Source: Gigaspora margarita (Eukaryota > Glomeromycota > Glomeromycetes > Diversisporales > Gigasporaceae). Taken from it: DNA of 64,000 nucleotides. Location: contig WTPW01001270.1 in NCBI GenBank assembly GCA_009809945.1, positions 57,489 through 121,488 on the forward strand. The letters are read 5' to 3'. The notes under the pieces were generated by a model that had not been told where the DNA came from, made no database searches, and saw nothing but the letters and a program-made list of their open reading frames with translations. Made by a program: the position numbers and the translations under genes. Shown here one piece after another: positions 11,644 to 22,096 of the stretch (within the stretch, counting starts at the first letter, position 1; each line of letters opens with the position of its first letter).

Positions 11644-13017
11644 TTTTTAGGTGCTGAACAAGTTTACTTAGTGCATTAAGCTTGAATTATTTAGTAAACA
11701 TTTGTGATTCATAAGATTTAATAGAATTTTATTAATAAAATTTTATAAAATCTTATGACTCACAAAATTTTACCAATAAATTCTAACTTAATTCACTAAG
11801 TAAACTTGTTCATCACCTGAACATACATTAAATAGGCAATATTGTTTTTATTTTACTTGAAATTTGGATGAAAGATACATAATTTTGAATTTTTGATCAA
11901 AAAAGTCAAATTTAAGCATCTTTTCTTCAAATTTTAAGTAAAATAAAAACAACTCTACCGATTTAATGTATTTTTAAGTGTTAAACAAGTTTACTTAATG
12001 CGTAAAGTTAAAATTAAATAATAAAATTTTGGCAATCATGAAGATTTTATAGAATTTTATTAATAAAATTCTTATAATTCACAATATTTTACTAATTAAT
12101 TCTAACTTAATTTACTAGGTAAACTTGTTCAGCATTTAAAAATACATTAAATTGGCAATGTTCTTTTTATTTTACTTGAAATTTGAAGGAAAGTTGCATA
12201 ATTTTGGATTTTTGATTAAAAAAGTAAAATTTAAGCATATTTTCTCCAAATGTTAAGTAAAATAAAAACAACTCTACTGATTTAATGTACTTTTAGGTGT
12301 TATACAAGTTTACTTAGTATGTAATATTAGAAATATTTAGTTAAATTTTGTGAATCATAAGATTTTGTAGAATTTTATTAATAAAATTCTACAAAATCTT
12401 CATGATTGCCAAACTTTTATTAATTATTTCTAACTTTCGTACTAAGTAAACTTGTTTAGCACCAAAAAGTACATTAAATCAGTAGAGTTGTTTTTATTTT
12501 ACTTAACATTTGGGGAAAAGATGCTTAAATTTTACTTTTTTAATCAAAAAGCCAAAATTATGCATATTTCCTTCAAATTTCAAGTAAAATAAAAACAATA
12601 TTGCCAATTTAATGCACTTTTAGGTGCTAAACAATTCTATTTAGTGCATGAGATTAGAATTTATTAGTAAATTTTTGTGAATTATAAGATTTTTTAGAAT
12701 TTTATTAATAAAATTCTATAAAATCTTATTATTCACAAATGTTCACTAATTAATTCTAACTTAACGCACTAAGTAAACTTGTTTAGCACCTAAAATACAT
12801 TATATCAGTAGAGTTGTTTTTATTTTACTTAAAATTTGGAGAAAAGATATTTAATTTGACTTTTTTGATCAAAAATCCAAAATTATGCATTTTTCCTCCA
12901 AATTTCAGATAAAATAAAGACAACATTGCCAATTTAATGTATTTTCAGGTGCTGAACAAGTTTACTTAGTGCATGAAATTAGAATTAATTAATAAAATTT
13001 ATGAATTATAAGATTTT

Positions 13018-13657
13018 TTTTATTTTAACCCTAGAGCGTAGCTAGGGGCGCAGCTGGCGCTTCTTTTATTAAGGTCTTATTTTAGTCATGGTAACCCGAC
13101 AGACCCGGGCCCCTTACATTTTTTGTTCATGTTATTATTTTATACATTTTTGTTACTACGACTAAGCTACACCTCCCTTCCATCAAACATTTTCTCAATT
13201 TCAGTCCAGCTGGTCTGCCATGGCAGGCTCTTTAAGGGGTCTTTGCTCCTCCTGCGTGCTTTTCTAGGACGTCCCATTTGTTGTCAGCCTTGAGTACTTT
13301 GTCCAATTTTGGTTTGGTGGCACCTAGTCGGGAATCTTGCAACCGGAATTTCACCAGTAGTATCCTTTTATTCAACCGGAATTCCACCGGAAGTATTCTT
13401 TGTTCCACCGGAATTTCGCCAGAAATATTCTTTATTTCCTTTTTTGTCTGGATCTTCACTAGGGGTCCGCTTTTCACATGCCATAGCTTCATAGAGCGTC
13501 CAAATGTGGTTATGAACCCGCACGCGGTCCTAGCACCCTGGTTCAGCCTGTCCATCTCATGATTCTGTGTAGAATTAATGTTCCTAGTGGGCTTGAACCT
13601 GCGATCTTACGTTTGGGGACCTAGGAGCGTAACCACTACGCTATCGACCCGCAGGTC
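13018..13657 (-). mobile_element. tRNA-derived SINE, 17-bp target duplication
   Basis: Read on the minus strand, the head (13657 downwards) is tRNA-like: GGGTCGATAGCGTAGTGG contains a good box A and GGTTCAAGCCC a good box B. The body is GC-rich relative to the host and has a direct repeat of ACCGGAATT(T/C)C-type motifs at 13340-13415. The 3' end is an A-rich tail (T-rich at 13018-13028 on plus). ATGAATTATAAGATTTT flanks it at 13001-13017 and 13658-13674. This is target-primed insertion, which requires a LINE partner. Overlapping ORFs of 94-107 codons are shadows of the SINE. Confidence 0.9.
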
Positions 13658-13999
13658 ATGAATTATAAGATTTTATAGAATTTTATTAATAAAATTCTAT
13701 AAAATCTTATAATTTACAAAACTTTACTAATTAATTCTAACTTCATACACTAAATAAACTTGTTTGCAGACTTTGGACCAGATCTGGGCTGAACTCATAA
13801 TTTGAGTCTGGTCTGAAGTTTGAAATTAGTAACTATCTGCTATATTATTTACCTTTTTAAAATCACATTATATGTATTATTGTATATTATGTGATTATAT
13901 AGAAGTAATACTGAAGTAATTCTATATAATCACTCTATATAGAATTACCAAAAAGTGCTAGACAAACTGGGTGATTATATGGGAGGAAGATTGTATATA

Positions 14000-14640
14000 A
14001 AAGTATTTTTTACTAAGCAAACCTTTTATAATTTCTAATTAAACTTTGCAGAACTGACTTTTCTAATTCTAATAATAGTTAAATCATTAAAATCACATTA
14101 GTATATGACACAATATGAGTATTTATTAATTGTTTACTATAGGGTTTTTTATTATAATCAGAAATGTATAGCACTCTACTTCTATATAAGGCAAAACTCC
14201 ACTGATTTTTACTATGAAATTTTGATCTTTTAACTGCGGATAACCACTTAAAAATGATTTCTTTCTTTTCTATTAACTTCCCCCTATGTCTTTAATAATT
14301 TATTTGTAAAAATTAAACCTTTATTAAAAATAATTTTTTTTTATATTATACTGAAATGGAGTATACTTACATATAAAAGTCTTTTTTTTTATTATGTGAT
14401 TCTTTTTTGCTTTTAATAAAAATTATAAAATAGTTTTTCTGATCATAATAGTAATAAAATCATTAAAATTAATTAGATATATTATAAGATATAGGTAATT
14501 TTTGAATTTTTACTATAGGGTGTTTTTCTAAAATTAGAAACATACAACATTCCATTCTTTATTAGGCAAATAGTAATACTACACCAATTTTCACTATGAA
14601 AATTTTGACCCTTCAACTGTGGATCACCCCTTAAATTTTC
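14000..14640. repeat. tandemly duplicated ~370-bp AT-rich segment
   Basis: 14000-14270 and 14375-14640 align with each other (shared TTTTCTGAT..TAATAGTAA, AAATCATTAAAAT, TTACTATAGGG, CTGTGGATCACC / CTGCGGATAACC). A shorter related stretch is in the TTAA element at 1180-1240. No gene is visible here, or in the following AT-rich stretch up to 14990. Confidence 0.65.
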
Positions 14641-14993
14641 TATTGCTTTAAAGCTTAATAATAATTTTAATAAAGTTTATAAAATAAATTTAAAGAAAAT
14701 ATTTTATAAAGGATTTATATCCCATATTCTTATTAAAATTTTATTTTATTTAAAAAATTTTTAAAAAATTTAGGTAAATTTGCCTGGAAAGAATAAAAAT
14801 TTTAATTAATATATCTTAGAATTGAGAGTAAATTATTATCTTTAGTATTTGGTCAGGCTTTGTCAATAGTTAAAATACAAAAATAATATATCAAATTAAT
14901 CAAATAGAAAAGAAAAGTTTATTTAAAATCAAGTTTTGATTTTGGATAACATAAGTATGCTTATAATAGGCAATTCACAGATGCGCCAATAAT

Positions 14994-15513
14994 TAGAGGT
15001 CTTACCCGGTCAGAAAATAGTGATCCGGGTCAAACCCGACCCGAAAATTCTTGACTCGGGTCACAACCCGGGTCAGATAGGTTATGCGCATCTTCTGGTG
15101 ATATTCATTGTGTTAGAGTTTTTAATAGCAGATAGATAATAATATTAATATATTTATTAAAATAAATTTTATTCGTATTAGCCCTTAACATTTTATTGGC
15201 CAAATGTCGTAGAGTAGAAATCTGAAAATGGAAATTTTTTACAAAAAATATGTAATGCTAAAAACGTTTTAAAATGTACCTTTTATAAGTTAAATCCGGA
15301 CTGTAAATTATAACCAGATTATCAATAGTATCCGGATCAAAATGGATTAATCCGGATTTATATCTAGGCTCTAATTCTAGCCTAAGTCTTTTTTTTTTTT
15401 TTTTTTTGGCAACATTTTTTTAATATCCAATTAATCTATCTGACCCGGGTCAGCTCAATTACCCGCATAACCCGTCATATTTACTGACCCGTACGGGTCA
15501 GGTAAGACCTCTA
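14994..15513. mobile_element. non-autonomous hAT element with GACCCGGGTC motifs
   Basis: The ends are TAGAGGTCTTACC and its complement GGTAAGACCTCTA. They are flanked by a perfect 8-bp direct repeat CCAATAAT (14986-14993 and 15514-15521). Subterminal regions carry many GACCCG/CGGGTC motifs in both orientations, presumably transposase sites. The 520-bp interior has no ORF. Confidence 0.9.
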
Positions 15514-15521
15514 CCAATAAT

Positions 15522-16638
15522 TAGGTAATGATTGCAGCATAAGATACTACGCTTAGAAATTTGAATAGGGTTGAAATTTATTTTAAATATGTGATTCTCT
15601 ATATTGTTTTTTTGGTTATGAAATTCCTTTAAAGTTAAATGTACAACTATGATATTTAAGCTAATAAAGAAAGCAAGCGATATTCCATCTGGTTTATTGA
15701 GTCATAGTATATTTTACTCTTACCTACCAACTAAACTACTTTTCTTAAATTAAACCCGAATCCCTAAGCACCATTTCGTACAACTTGTGCTACATCCGAA
15801 GTTGTCACATATAAGTACTGTTCTCCCCAATTTCGGACGTAACACTGTATAATAGACCCACGGACCTATTATAGGAATGTAACAGACCCGGTCTTTTATA
15901 TGACCGTTTATGGTACATATTTTCAAAAATCAATGTGCAAACCTAAAACAAAGAAAAACATCAAAGTAACAACATAGTGGTGGTAGGGATCATGGGTAAC
16001 AAAATAAAAATTTAAGGTTTTGTATTACAATACGAATTTTGGCACCACGTACGTACGTACGTATATACCAATAACGATTACCAATCCTTACTCTAATATG
16101 AAGTAAGATCTTTCGTGGTACAATTACTATGCCGTAGCATAGGGAAGTTGCTTTATTATCTTTGAAAGTTGGTTTATTGTCTATGTAAATCACTTCTCAA
16201 TTTTATTTTTAGATCATGTATTCAAAAACTTAACCGAATAATTCATTTTATATTAAGATCATAAAGTAAATTTTTCATATAGGAAATTAATATGCAATCA
16301 AAATTTCATTTTGATAGAAGAGACCTCGGATCCTATTTCCCTAGCAAAGATCCCATATATTTATCCCAGTTGAAAGCAAATTTTCTTGTCATAGGTAAAC
16401 AGGTAAATAGATCAGCCGGGTCACTCGAAGTAACCAGTTCGTGGCTTTGTTAATAATTTTATAAACGGATGGGTAAATCGGAACTTAACATCTAGTCATT
16501 AGCTATCGTTATTAATAGTTAAGTTTAGATAGACATAATTACTGTTTACCTCTCAAAGAATGGGGTCAACGGACAACTAATACAGTGAGTTACGTTTGGG
16601 TGTTGCATATCAAATGATTTACAAAATAGTTAATAATA
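15522..16638. other. gene-free stretch with a GTAC microsatellite
   Basis: No supported gene. CGTAC repeats about four times at 16047-16066. The 67-codon minus-strand ORF here (15990-16193) shows no domain and spans the microsatellite, so it is not called. Confidence 0.5.
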
Positions 16639-17031
16639 AATTTCAATAGTAAAGATTTTTTGTCGATCATCTCTGACAATAGTAAAAACATATAAACTTT
16701 AAATTTATATAACTTTTGATAGAGCAGTAACACACAAGAGAAATTATATTTATTAGGTTCCTTTTAATATTCTCTTTAAAGTAATGAAGCCTTTTTATGA
16801 GCTTTCTTAAAAATTATTTGATTTTTTAAACAATTTTTTGCTCTAATCTCTATATAATTTGAGAAAGGGTCTTTATTACTTAAAGAGAATATTAAGAGAA
16901 ATCTCATAAATATAGCTTCACAAGTGTATGGCTGTTCTATCAAAAGTTATCAGTTATATAAATTTAAAGTTTATATGTTTTTATAATATTATTATCAGTG
17001 AAGATCGACAAAAATCCTTACTATTGAAATT
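16639..17031. mobile_element. 393-bp MITE with long inverted arms
   Basis: The ends AATTTCAATAGTAAAG (left) and CCTTACTATTGAAATT (right) begin arms that stay alignable for over 150 bp, including CATATAAACTTTAAAT on both sides and a GAGAATATTAA-type core. No ORF. The 84-codon minus ORF at its right end (16981-17235) is partly this element and is not called. Confidence 0.8.
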
Positions 17032-17789
17032 CAGATTATGTGTGCTTAGTAATGTTGGACTATGCTGTGGTATATAATAATTGAACGGATGAAGATTATA
17101 TCGGCTATAGATAACATACACTGCTATATATGACACACAATACATATATCGATTATGACAGATATAGCATATCTTAGCAACATAAGAGATAAAAGAGACA
17201 AGGCCGTGACCAGTTAAGACATTTATGGAACCCATGGGTTACATTCGTAAAATAACACAATTACGACTCAATTGTTGATTATCAATTAATCAATACGGTA
17301 ATAAAACTTTGCTTTGCTCTCAAGAACATTGCAGGGGCAAGAGAGTATAATTTTGTAATGCGGTAGTTTGACTTTTTTAGGGATCGCTTGAACAGATACA
17401 TCACGAGATTTTCCGTTGCATGAATGATCAAAATTGCGAATTTTTGTTTACACGAACCAGCCCGACAAAGCAAAAAAATGTAAACATGCGAACGAATGTC
17501 TAAAACTATCTTGGTGCATTAGGACAATTTTACTTATAGGAGTCTTCTTAACCTTATCCAATACGCTCAAAGCTAACCCAAAAGCCTTAACGTTAATAAC
17601 GATAAATTTAATTAAATTTCATGATGTACAGTATCTGTCGATTATGTACTAACTAAAATTATTGGTTTTGCTAAAAAAGGAACAATGAAAATTCGTAAAT
17701 CGGAGCTGCGTACGTACCTCCGCTGCTGATTTTTTGTTATATAACGTAGTTATTATTATTATTATTTTTTTTTTCACTTTGTATCTAAA
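17032..17789. other. upstream region of the Sel1 gene
   Basis: Short ORFs on both strands (17282-17473, 17434-17652) lack recognisable features and overlap each other. A TTATTATTATTA run followed by a T-rich tract (17750-17774) lies just before the Sel1 start codon and could be part of its promoter; no defined element is claimed. Confidence 0.4.
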
Positions 17790-18197
17790 ATGTCGAAAGA
17801 TATTTGTTTAGATGAAATTGTTCAAATTACTAACAGTTTTAATCAACTTAATTTTGTTGATTGTCAAGAAATAACAAATAAGAATGATTCAGAAGAAATA
17901 TTTTGGCTTGGTTATTGTTACGAATATGGAATCGGAGTTGAAAAGGATAAAAACAAAGCATTCACTTATTATCAAAAGTCGGCTGAGCTGAATAATTCAA
18001 ATGGAATGTATCATGTTGGGCATTGTTATTATTTGGGAATTGGGATTAAAATGGATAAAGATAGGGCATTTGAATATTATTTAAGATCAGCCGAAGCAGG
18101 TAATTATATGGGAATCTTCAAAACAGCTATATGTTATAAATATGGAATTGGTGTGAAAGGGAGTTATGATGATTTCTATGACTGGATTTTCAAGTAG
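17790..18197 (+). CDS. Sel1-repeat protein, 135 aa
   Basis: The ATG follows a T-rich stretch and opens an uninterrupted 135-codon frame. After about 45 residues come two clear Sel1-like repeats and the start of a third: LGYCYEYGIGVEKDKNKAF, then VGHCYYLGIGIKMDKDRAF, then AICYKYGIGV. Each has the family's G-Y-C-Y..G-x-G-V pattern, a loop of charged residues and an A-rich second helix (YYQKSAE, YYLRSAE). These form alpha-alpha solenoids that act as protein-binding scaffolds; in these fungi they are often linked to kinase domains. Three repeats is short for a Sel1 protein, so this may be one exon of a larger gene joined by splicing to the kinase exons at 22.1 kb. A broken inverted copy lies at 40720-41127. 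No signal peptide is seen. Confidence 0.8.
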   Translation: MSKDICLDEIVQITNSFNQLNFVDCQEITNKNDSEEIFWLGYCYEYGIGVEKDKNKAFTYYQKSAELNNSNGMYHVGHCYYLGIGIKMDKDRAFEYYLRSAEAGNYMGIFKTAICYKYGIGVKGSYDDFYDWIFK

Positions 18198-18460
18198 GTT
18201 ATTTATTAATTAATTTGTATTTTAAGATAAGAATTCTTAAAGCATTTTAATTCTTAGGGAGTAAGAATAATAATAATTATGTATTGATATTTAAAATTGA
18301 CAATTTTTATCATTAAGCAATGTTTTTAATTTACTTTTTTCAGTGAGTAAGTATAAAATATCTATTAATAATTAAATCTATAGTTATAGTTAGTGTTAAT
18401 GCAAACTGTTTAATAGTTAACTCTAGTTAACATTGACTATACTAATTGACCACATGCAGA

Positions 18461-18615
18461 AATCTAAATCTCTTAACATGCAGTAACTGCGTACGTAGTA
18501 ACTGTGTAGTATATGGTTACTGTTAAGTTTAATAGTAACTATACAGTAACTATACAGTCACTACAGTTACTATGTAGTTACTGCGCATCGCATTAAGAAA
18601 TCCAAGCTTCTGTAT
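18461..18615. mobile_element. small MITE with GTAACTATACAGTAAC motifs
   Basis: Inverted ends around AATCTCTTAACATGCAGT (left) and GCATTAAGAAATCC (right) enclose several copies of AGTAACTATACAGT and its complement. The same element is present at the matching place in the inverted copy (about 40340-40470), so it inserted before that duplication. Confidence 0.65.
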
Positions 18616-19368
18616 AGCGGTTATTTCGAGATTTTATTATTAATCAAATTGACTAATATTAATTTAGTCTACATATTTTATTAAATTACTTTAGTTAGTG
18701 AGTATAAAGAACGCTTATTAAACCAAGCATTTAAAAAAATAAATTGTTTCAAGTTTATAAATACCTATTTATTATTTAATTATATTAATTTAGTTTGTAA
18801 GTATAAAAATATTTATTAAACAAATTATTTAAATTAAGCTATTCAGAATTATAAATATTTACTATTTTAATTTTATTTATTTTGCATTTAGCTTGTGAGT
18901 ATAAAGAATATTTATTAAACTAAATATTTAAAATAAAATATGCAGGCTCTTTTTGAATATTTACAATTTAATCTGGTATTAATTTCAGTTTGTAAGTATA
19001 AAAATATTGAAGTTTGTTATTTATCACTGTAGGTGATAATACATGCGGTGACGATTATCAATACACAAAATATTTATTAAACTAAATATTTATAATAAGC
19101 TATTCAATTATATAAACATTTACTAATTTATTTTATTTTATTTAATTTAGTGAGTGAGTATAAAAATATTTTATAAATTAAGTATTTACAATAGAGCTAT
19201 TCAATTATAAATATTTTTTAATTTTATTTTATTTGAATAAATTAAGTGAGTAAGTATAAAGATATTTATGAATATAATTCGTGATTCGCCTGGGAATCAG
19301 TGAAAAAACATAGTAAACTGCGGGGATGTTTGGAACCTGGCGTTTCCCTAATTCCCTAAGGATATATC

Positions 19369-19667
19369 GATTTCGTACTAAGTAAACCTCTCTTGTGCGC
19401 ATAACAAACGTTGTAAAGGAGGAAATTACAGCATAATAGCAGCTGAATCATTGAAATTGACCTAACGGATCGTGAGATATGGGCATTTTTATCTTTACGA
19501 CTTCTTTGTTTACTTCTTTGTTTACATCATATAGCCGTAAGGACAAATACACCTATATCTCACGATCCACTGGACTGATTTTAGTGATTTAACTACCATT
19601 ATGCTCGTATTTTTCTCCTCTACAATGTTTATTATGCGCACAAGGGAAGTTTACTTAGTACGAAATC
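19369..19667. mobile_element. 299-bp MITE, arms ~130 bp
   Basis: GATTTCGTACTAAGTAAAC begins the left arm and its complement GTTTACTTAGTACGAAATC ends the right. The arms carry matching TTGTGCGCATAA and GGATCGTGAGATAT blocks. The centre contains a repeated TTCTTTGTTTAC. No ORF. Confidence 0.85.
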
Positions 19668-19831
19668 AGATTGGGAACATTTTTACTTAAAACAAAACCT
19701 AGTGTATTAATAAAATTTTAATAAATCTTTAATGTTTATGTTTTCTTATGATTTATTATAAAATTTATAATATAAAACTTGATCTTCCGAAGACCCCTTT
19801 TCTTTAGCACCTAGCCCATATGATAATTCAC

Positions 19832-20212
19832 GAATATGATTATATCTGATTAAATTCGCCAGAAGAACGTCAAAGAATTTAACTTTTTATTATACAAAGT
19901 TATGACTTGCAAGCAGTGTTTAAAATCTATATGCGGAACCTGCGGAACGCAGATTGAAAGTTAATTCCGCACGCAAAAATTTTTAGGAATCTGCGGATTT
20001 TATTATGTGTTGCGCATGTTGCGCTTAATTTTTTGATTTTTTTATTATGTTTACAAGAATTGCTAAGTTTTTCCGCATATTAAAATAAAATTGAATTTTA
20101 AACACTGCTTGCAAGTCAAATTTGAATAGCAAACAGTTGATGAAATTTTATAGAAACTTTATTCTTTGACGTTACTTGCTTCTTGCGAATTTAAGCAGAT
20201 ATAATCATATTC
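19832..20212. mobile_element. inverted-repeat element split by a hAT MITE
   Basis: The left arm GAATATGATTATATCTG with CGTCAAAGAAT is mirrored at 20160-20212. Removing the 194-bp hAT MITE and one 8-bp duplication from its middle leaves an element of about 179 bp. This gives a clear relative age: this element first, then the MITE. Confidence 0.75.
19914..20107. mobile_element. hAT-type MITE, copy 2, perfect 8-bp target duplication
   Basis: Starts CAGTGTTTAAAATCTATATG and ends ATTTTAAACACTG. It is flanked by CTTGCAAG on both sides (19906-19913, 20108-20115). It is the fuller relative of 1724-1893, with an extra GCACGCAAAAATTTTTAGG segment. Confidence 0.92.
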
Positions 20213-20898
20213 ATTACTGCATTAACGATTTATTATACATCTTCATATAGTGTTACTATGAAGATCATCAGTATCGCCTGAAAAAAGTTGCTCACATGAT
20301 CATAGAAAAATTTTTTAAAAGTTCATTTATATTAGGGTTAGAGTCTATGTTAAGCTTAAGGTTAGGTTCTAATAGCAAAATCGCTCAAGGAAAACTTTTT
20401 TTAATGTGCGGAAGGTGATTTCTTATGCAAGCTTTGAGTAATAAGCGATTTTTGACAAATCGAACGTTTGTTTTTGAATCTTTCTGATCGTGTACGCGAT
20501 CATGTGCCAGCAACTTTGGGTAGTAGTTCCGGTTCCTTGCGGATCACGAATTAAGTATTTGAAATAAAATATCGATACTTGTATATTTATTATTTAAATT
20601 AATTTATTTACTTTAGAGAGTAAGTATAAAGAATATTTATTAATTTAAGTATTTAAAATAATTTATTCAAGCTTTTAAATATTTTATTTTAGATTGTAAG
20701 TAAAAAAAATATATCTATTAGACTTAATATTGAAAAGTTATTTAGGCTTATAGATATTTGATTGTTTAATTTATTTTTATATTAATATAGCCTGTAAGTA
20801 TAAAAATTTTATTAAATAACATATTTATAAATATTTAATTTTATTTTTATTATTCTAGAAAGTAAGTATAAAAATATTTATTAAACTAAAGGATTCGC

Positions 20899-21107
20899 TG
20901 TAGCGCACCTCATATGATTTGGTATAACGTGAAATCAAAACAACCAAAATAACCTGTTTTTTTTGTTAGTTAAGGTGAGGTTAGGATAATGTGTAAGCGA
21001 GAAGAGGAGCACATAGAGTGGTTTCATAAGCAAAATTATAAATTACAGCGATTTTTTAAAATATCGTCGATTTTACGTTACACCTGATCCTATGTTGGTG
21101 CGTTACA
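20899..21107. mobile_element. MITE with TGTAGCGCACC ends and TAACGTGAAATC motif
   Basis: The left TGTAGCGCACCTCATATGA and right GTTGGTGCGTTACA are inverted, as are the inner GTATAACGTGAAATC and GATTTTACGTTACAC. The inner motif is shared with the element at 61197-61517, so the two belong to related families. It sits in the tandem array. Confidence 0.7.
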
Positions 21108-21229
21108 TAACCCTAAATAAAAATTTATTAAGCTGAATATTCATATTAACTATATATTTAATTTTATTTCTTTGTGAACCCGTAATTTAGAAGGTAAATA
21201 TTTATTTAATACGTATAAATATGAGGATT

Positions 21230-21690
21230 TTTATTTGTACACGGTGTGTATGTACCAATATCTCAAAATTTCGATTATGAAACCACCTTTCGGCTTCTAA
21301 CAAAAAAATTTCTAGTGGAATTTTGGTATAAACTATACTTCGTCCCAATCCCAAACTCAAGCCATAAGCAAGGGTTTAATTTTTGTTTGTAAAATTGGTT
21401 TGATTGGGCATGTTAAACTGATCAACTATTAATCTAACAAATTAAATATTACTAATTATACGCAGGGTGTATGGTACAATTTTATTATGTGACATGCCAA
21501 TCATTTTTACAACCGAAAAATTAAATCCTTGCTTATAGTTAGGGTAAGAATGGATTTGGGATATAGATTATACCAAAAAAATTTCGCAAGGAATTTTTTT
21601 TGTTAAGTCCAAAAGTGGTTTCATAATCGAAAATTTGGAATACTGGTTGGTTTTAGATTGCCCGTGTACATTACACCCGTGTTCAAATAG
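21230..21690. mobile_element. 460-bp MITE with TATTTGTACACGG ends
   Basis: Inverted ends (TTATTTGTACACGGTGTG, and at the right ACACCCGTGTTCAAATA) are followed by arms of over 130 bp with matching TTCGATTATGAAACCAC / GTGGTTTCATAATCGAA. The internal arm motif (AAACCAC..AAAAAAATTTC..GAATTTT) also recurs near 36390 and 60960. No ORF. Confidence 0.8.
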
Positions 21691-22096
21691 TAATTGCCTT
21701 TACAATTTAATATCAATATATAAAGAATATTTATAAACTTATAAGTATTATTAAAATCAACTATCCAAATTCATGAATATTTACTATTTTATTATTTGTT
21801 TTAATATAGGAAGTAAGTAAAAAAAAACATTATTAATCTAAATATTTAAAATAAACTATTCAAGTTTATAAATATTAACTATTTAATTTCATTTTATTCA
21901 TGTTAATTTAGAAAGTAAGTAAAAAAACGTTTATTAATCTATATATTTAAACAAACCATTCAATTCACGATTACTGACTATTTTTATTTTGTGTTAATTA
22001 GTCGGTGAGAAAAAAAAATTGTTTACGTTTAAATTTAAATGCCTATAAATAAGAAAATAATTAATGTTAATATAATACAATTGATAAATATAAAGA

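Larger units (their letters stand above)
7840..13790. repeat. ~325-bp palindromic satellite, interrupted
   Basis: The landmark GGTGCTGAACAAGTTTACTT and close variants begin at about 11650, 11975, 12295, 12622 and 12948, giving a period of about 320-327 bp. Each monomer holds two hairpins: one around TAGAATTTTATTAATAAAA, and one whose arms are TTATTTTACTTGAAATTT and its complement. A further partial monomer lies at 7860-8111, to the left of the inserted hAT element. A SINE splits the last monomers (13018-13657). The 3.5-kb hAT insertion accounts for the apparent gap. Confidence 0.85.
7598..13995. mobile_element. composite element with TACAGTCTTCCTCC ends (pogo/mariner style)
   Basis: The left end TACAGTCTTCCTCCTATA is matched in inverted orientation by GGGAGGAAGATTGTA ending at 13995. 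Behind the left end, TATATAATCACA-type motifs repeat several times, and the right end has matching GTGATTATAT motifs. The interior is not a transposase: it is a palindromic satellite (7840-13790) into which a hAT element and a SINE inserted later. With those two removed the element is about 2.2 kb. It could also be two unrelated ends, but the sequence match and shared iterons favour one element. Confidence 0.6.
19279..20550. mobile_element. 1.27-kb composite insertion in the tandem array
   Basis: AATTCGTGATTCGC on the left and GCGGATCACGAATT on the right are inverted. The segment is absent from the inverted paralogue at 39.8-39.9 kb, where the array continues across the matching position. Inside are two further inverted-repeat elements (19369-19667 and 19832-20212). 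No ORF is seen. No clear target duplication was found, so the boundaries are approximate. Confidence 0.6.
18320..22010 (+). repeat. ~97-bp tandem units, each with a 3' splice site, 3 nt, and a 5' splice site
   Basis: The consensus is (T)TTAG-NNN-GTRAGTATAAAGAATATTTATTAAAC followed by about 55 bp of A/T, given here in parts. GTRAGT starts at 18347, 18698, 18797, 18895, 18992, 19154, 19250, 20620, 20696, 20794, 20862, 21813, 21915 and 22005. Adjacent uninterrupted units are mostly 96-102 bp apart. In nearly every unit exactly three bases separate the AG from the GT. Longer gaps are explained by MITEs (18461-18615, 19279-20550, 20899-21107, 21230-21690). The array links the Sel1 ORF to the kinase exons and is duplicated, inverted and diverged, at 39560-40600. 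Confidence 0.75.

Noticed and set aside
13232..13562. Overlapping ORFs of 61-107 codons on both strands
   Set aside because: They lie wholly within the tRNA-derived SINE; higher GC there lowers stop frequency. No domain is visible.
13590..13657. Possible tRNA gene
   Set aside because: Boxes A and B are present, but the sequence is the head of a SINE with an A-rich tail and target duplication, and the acceptor stem does not close.
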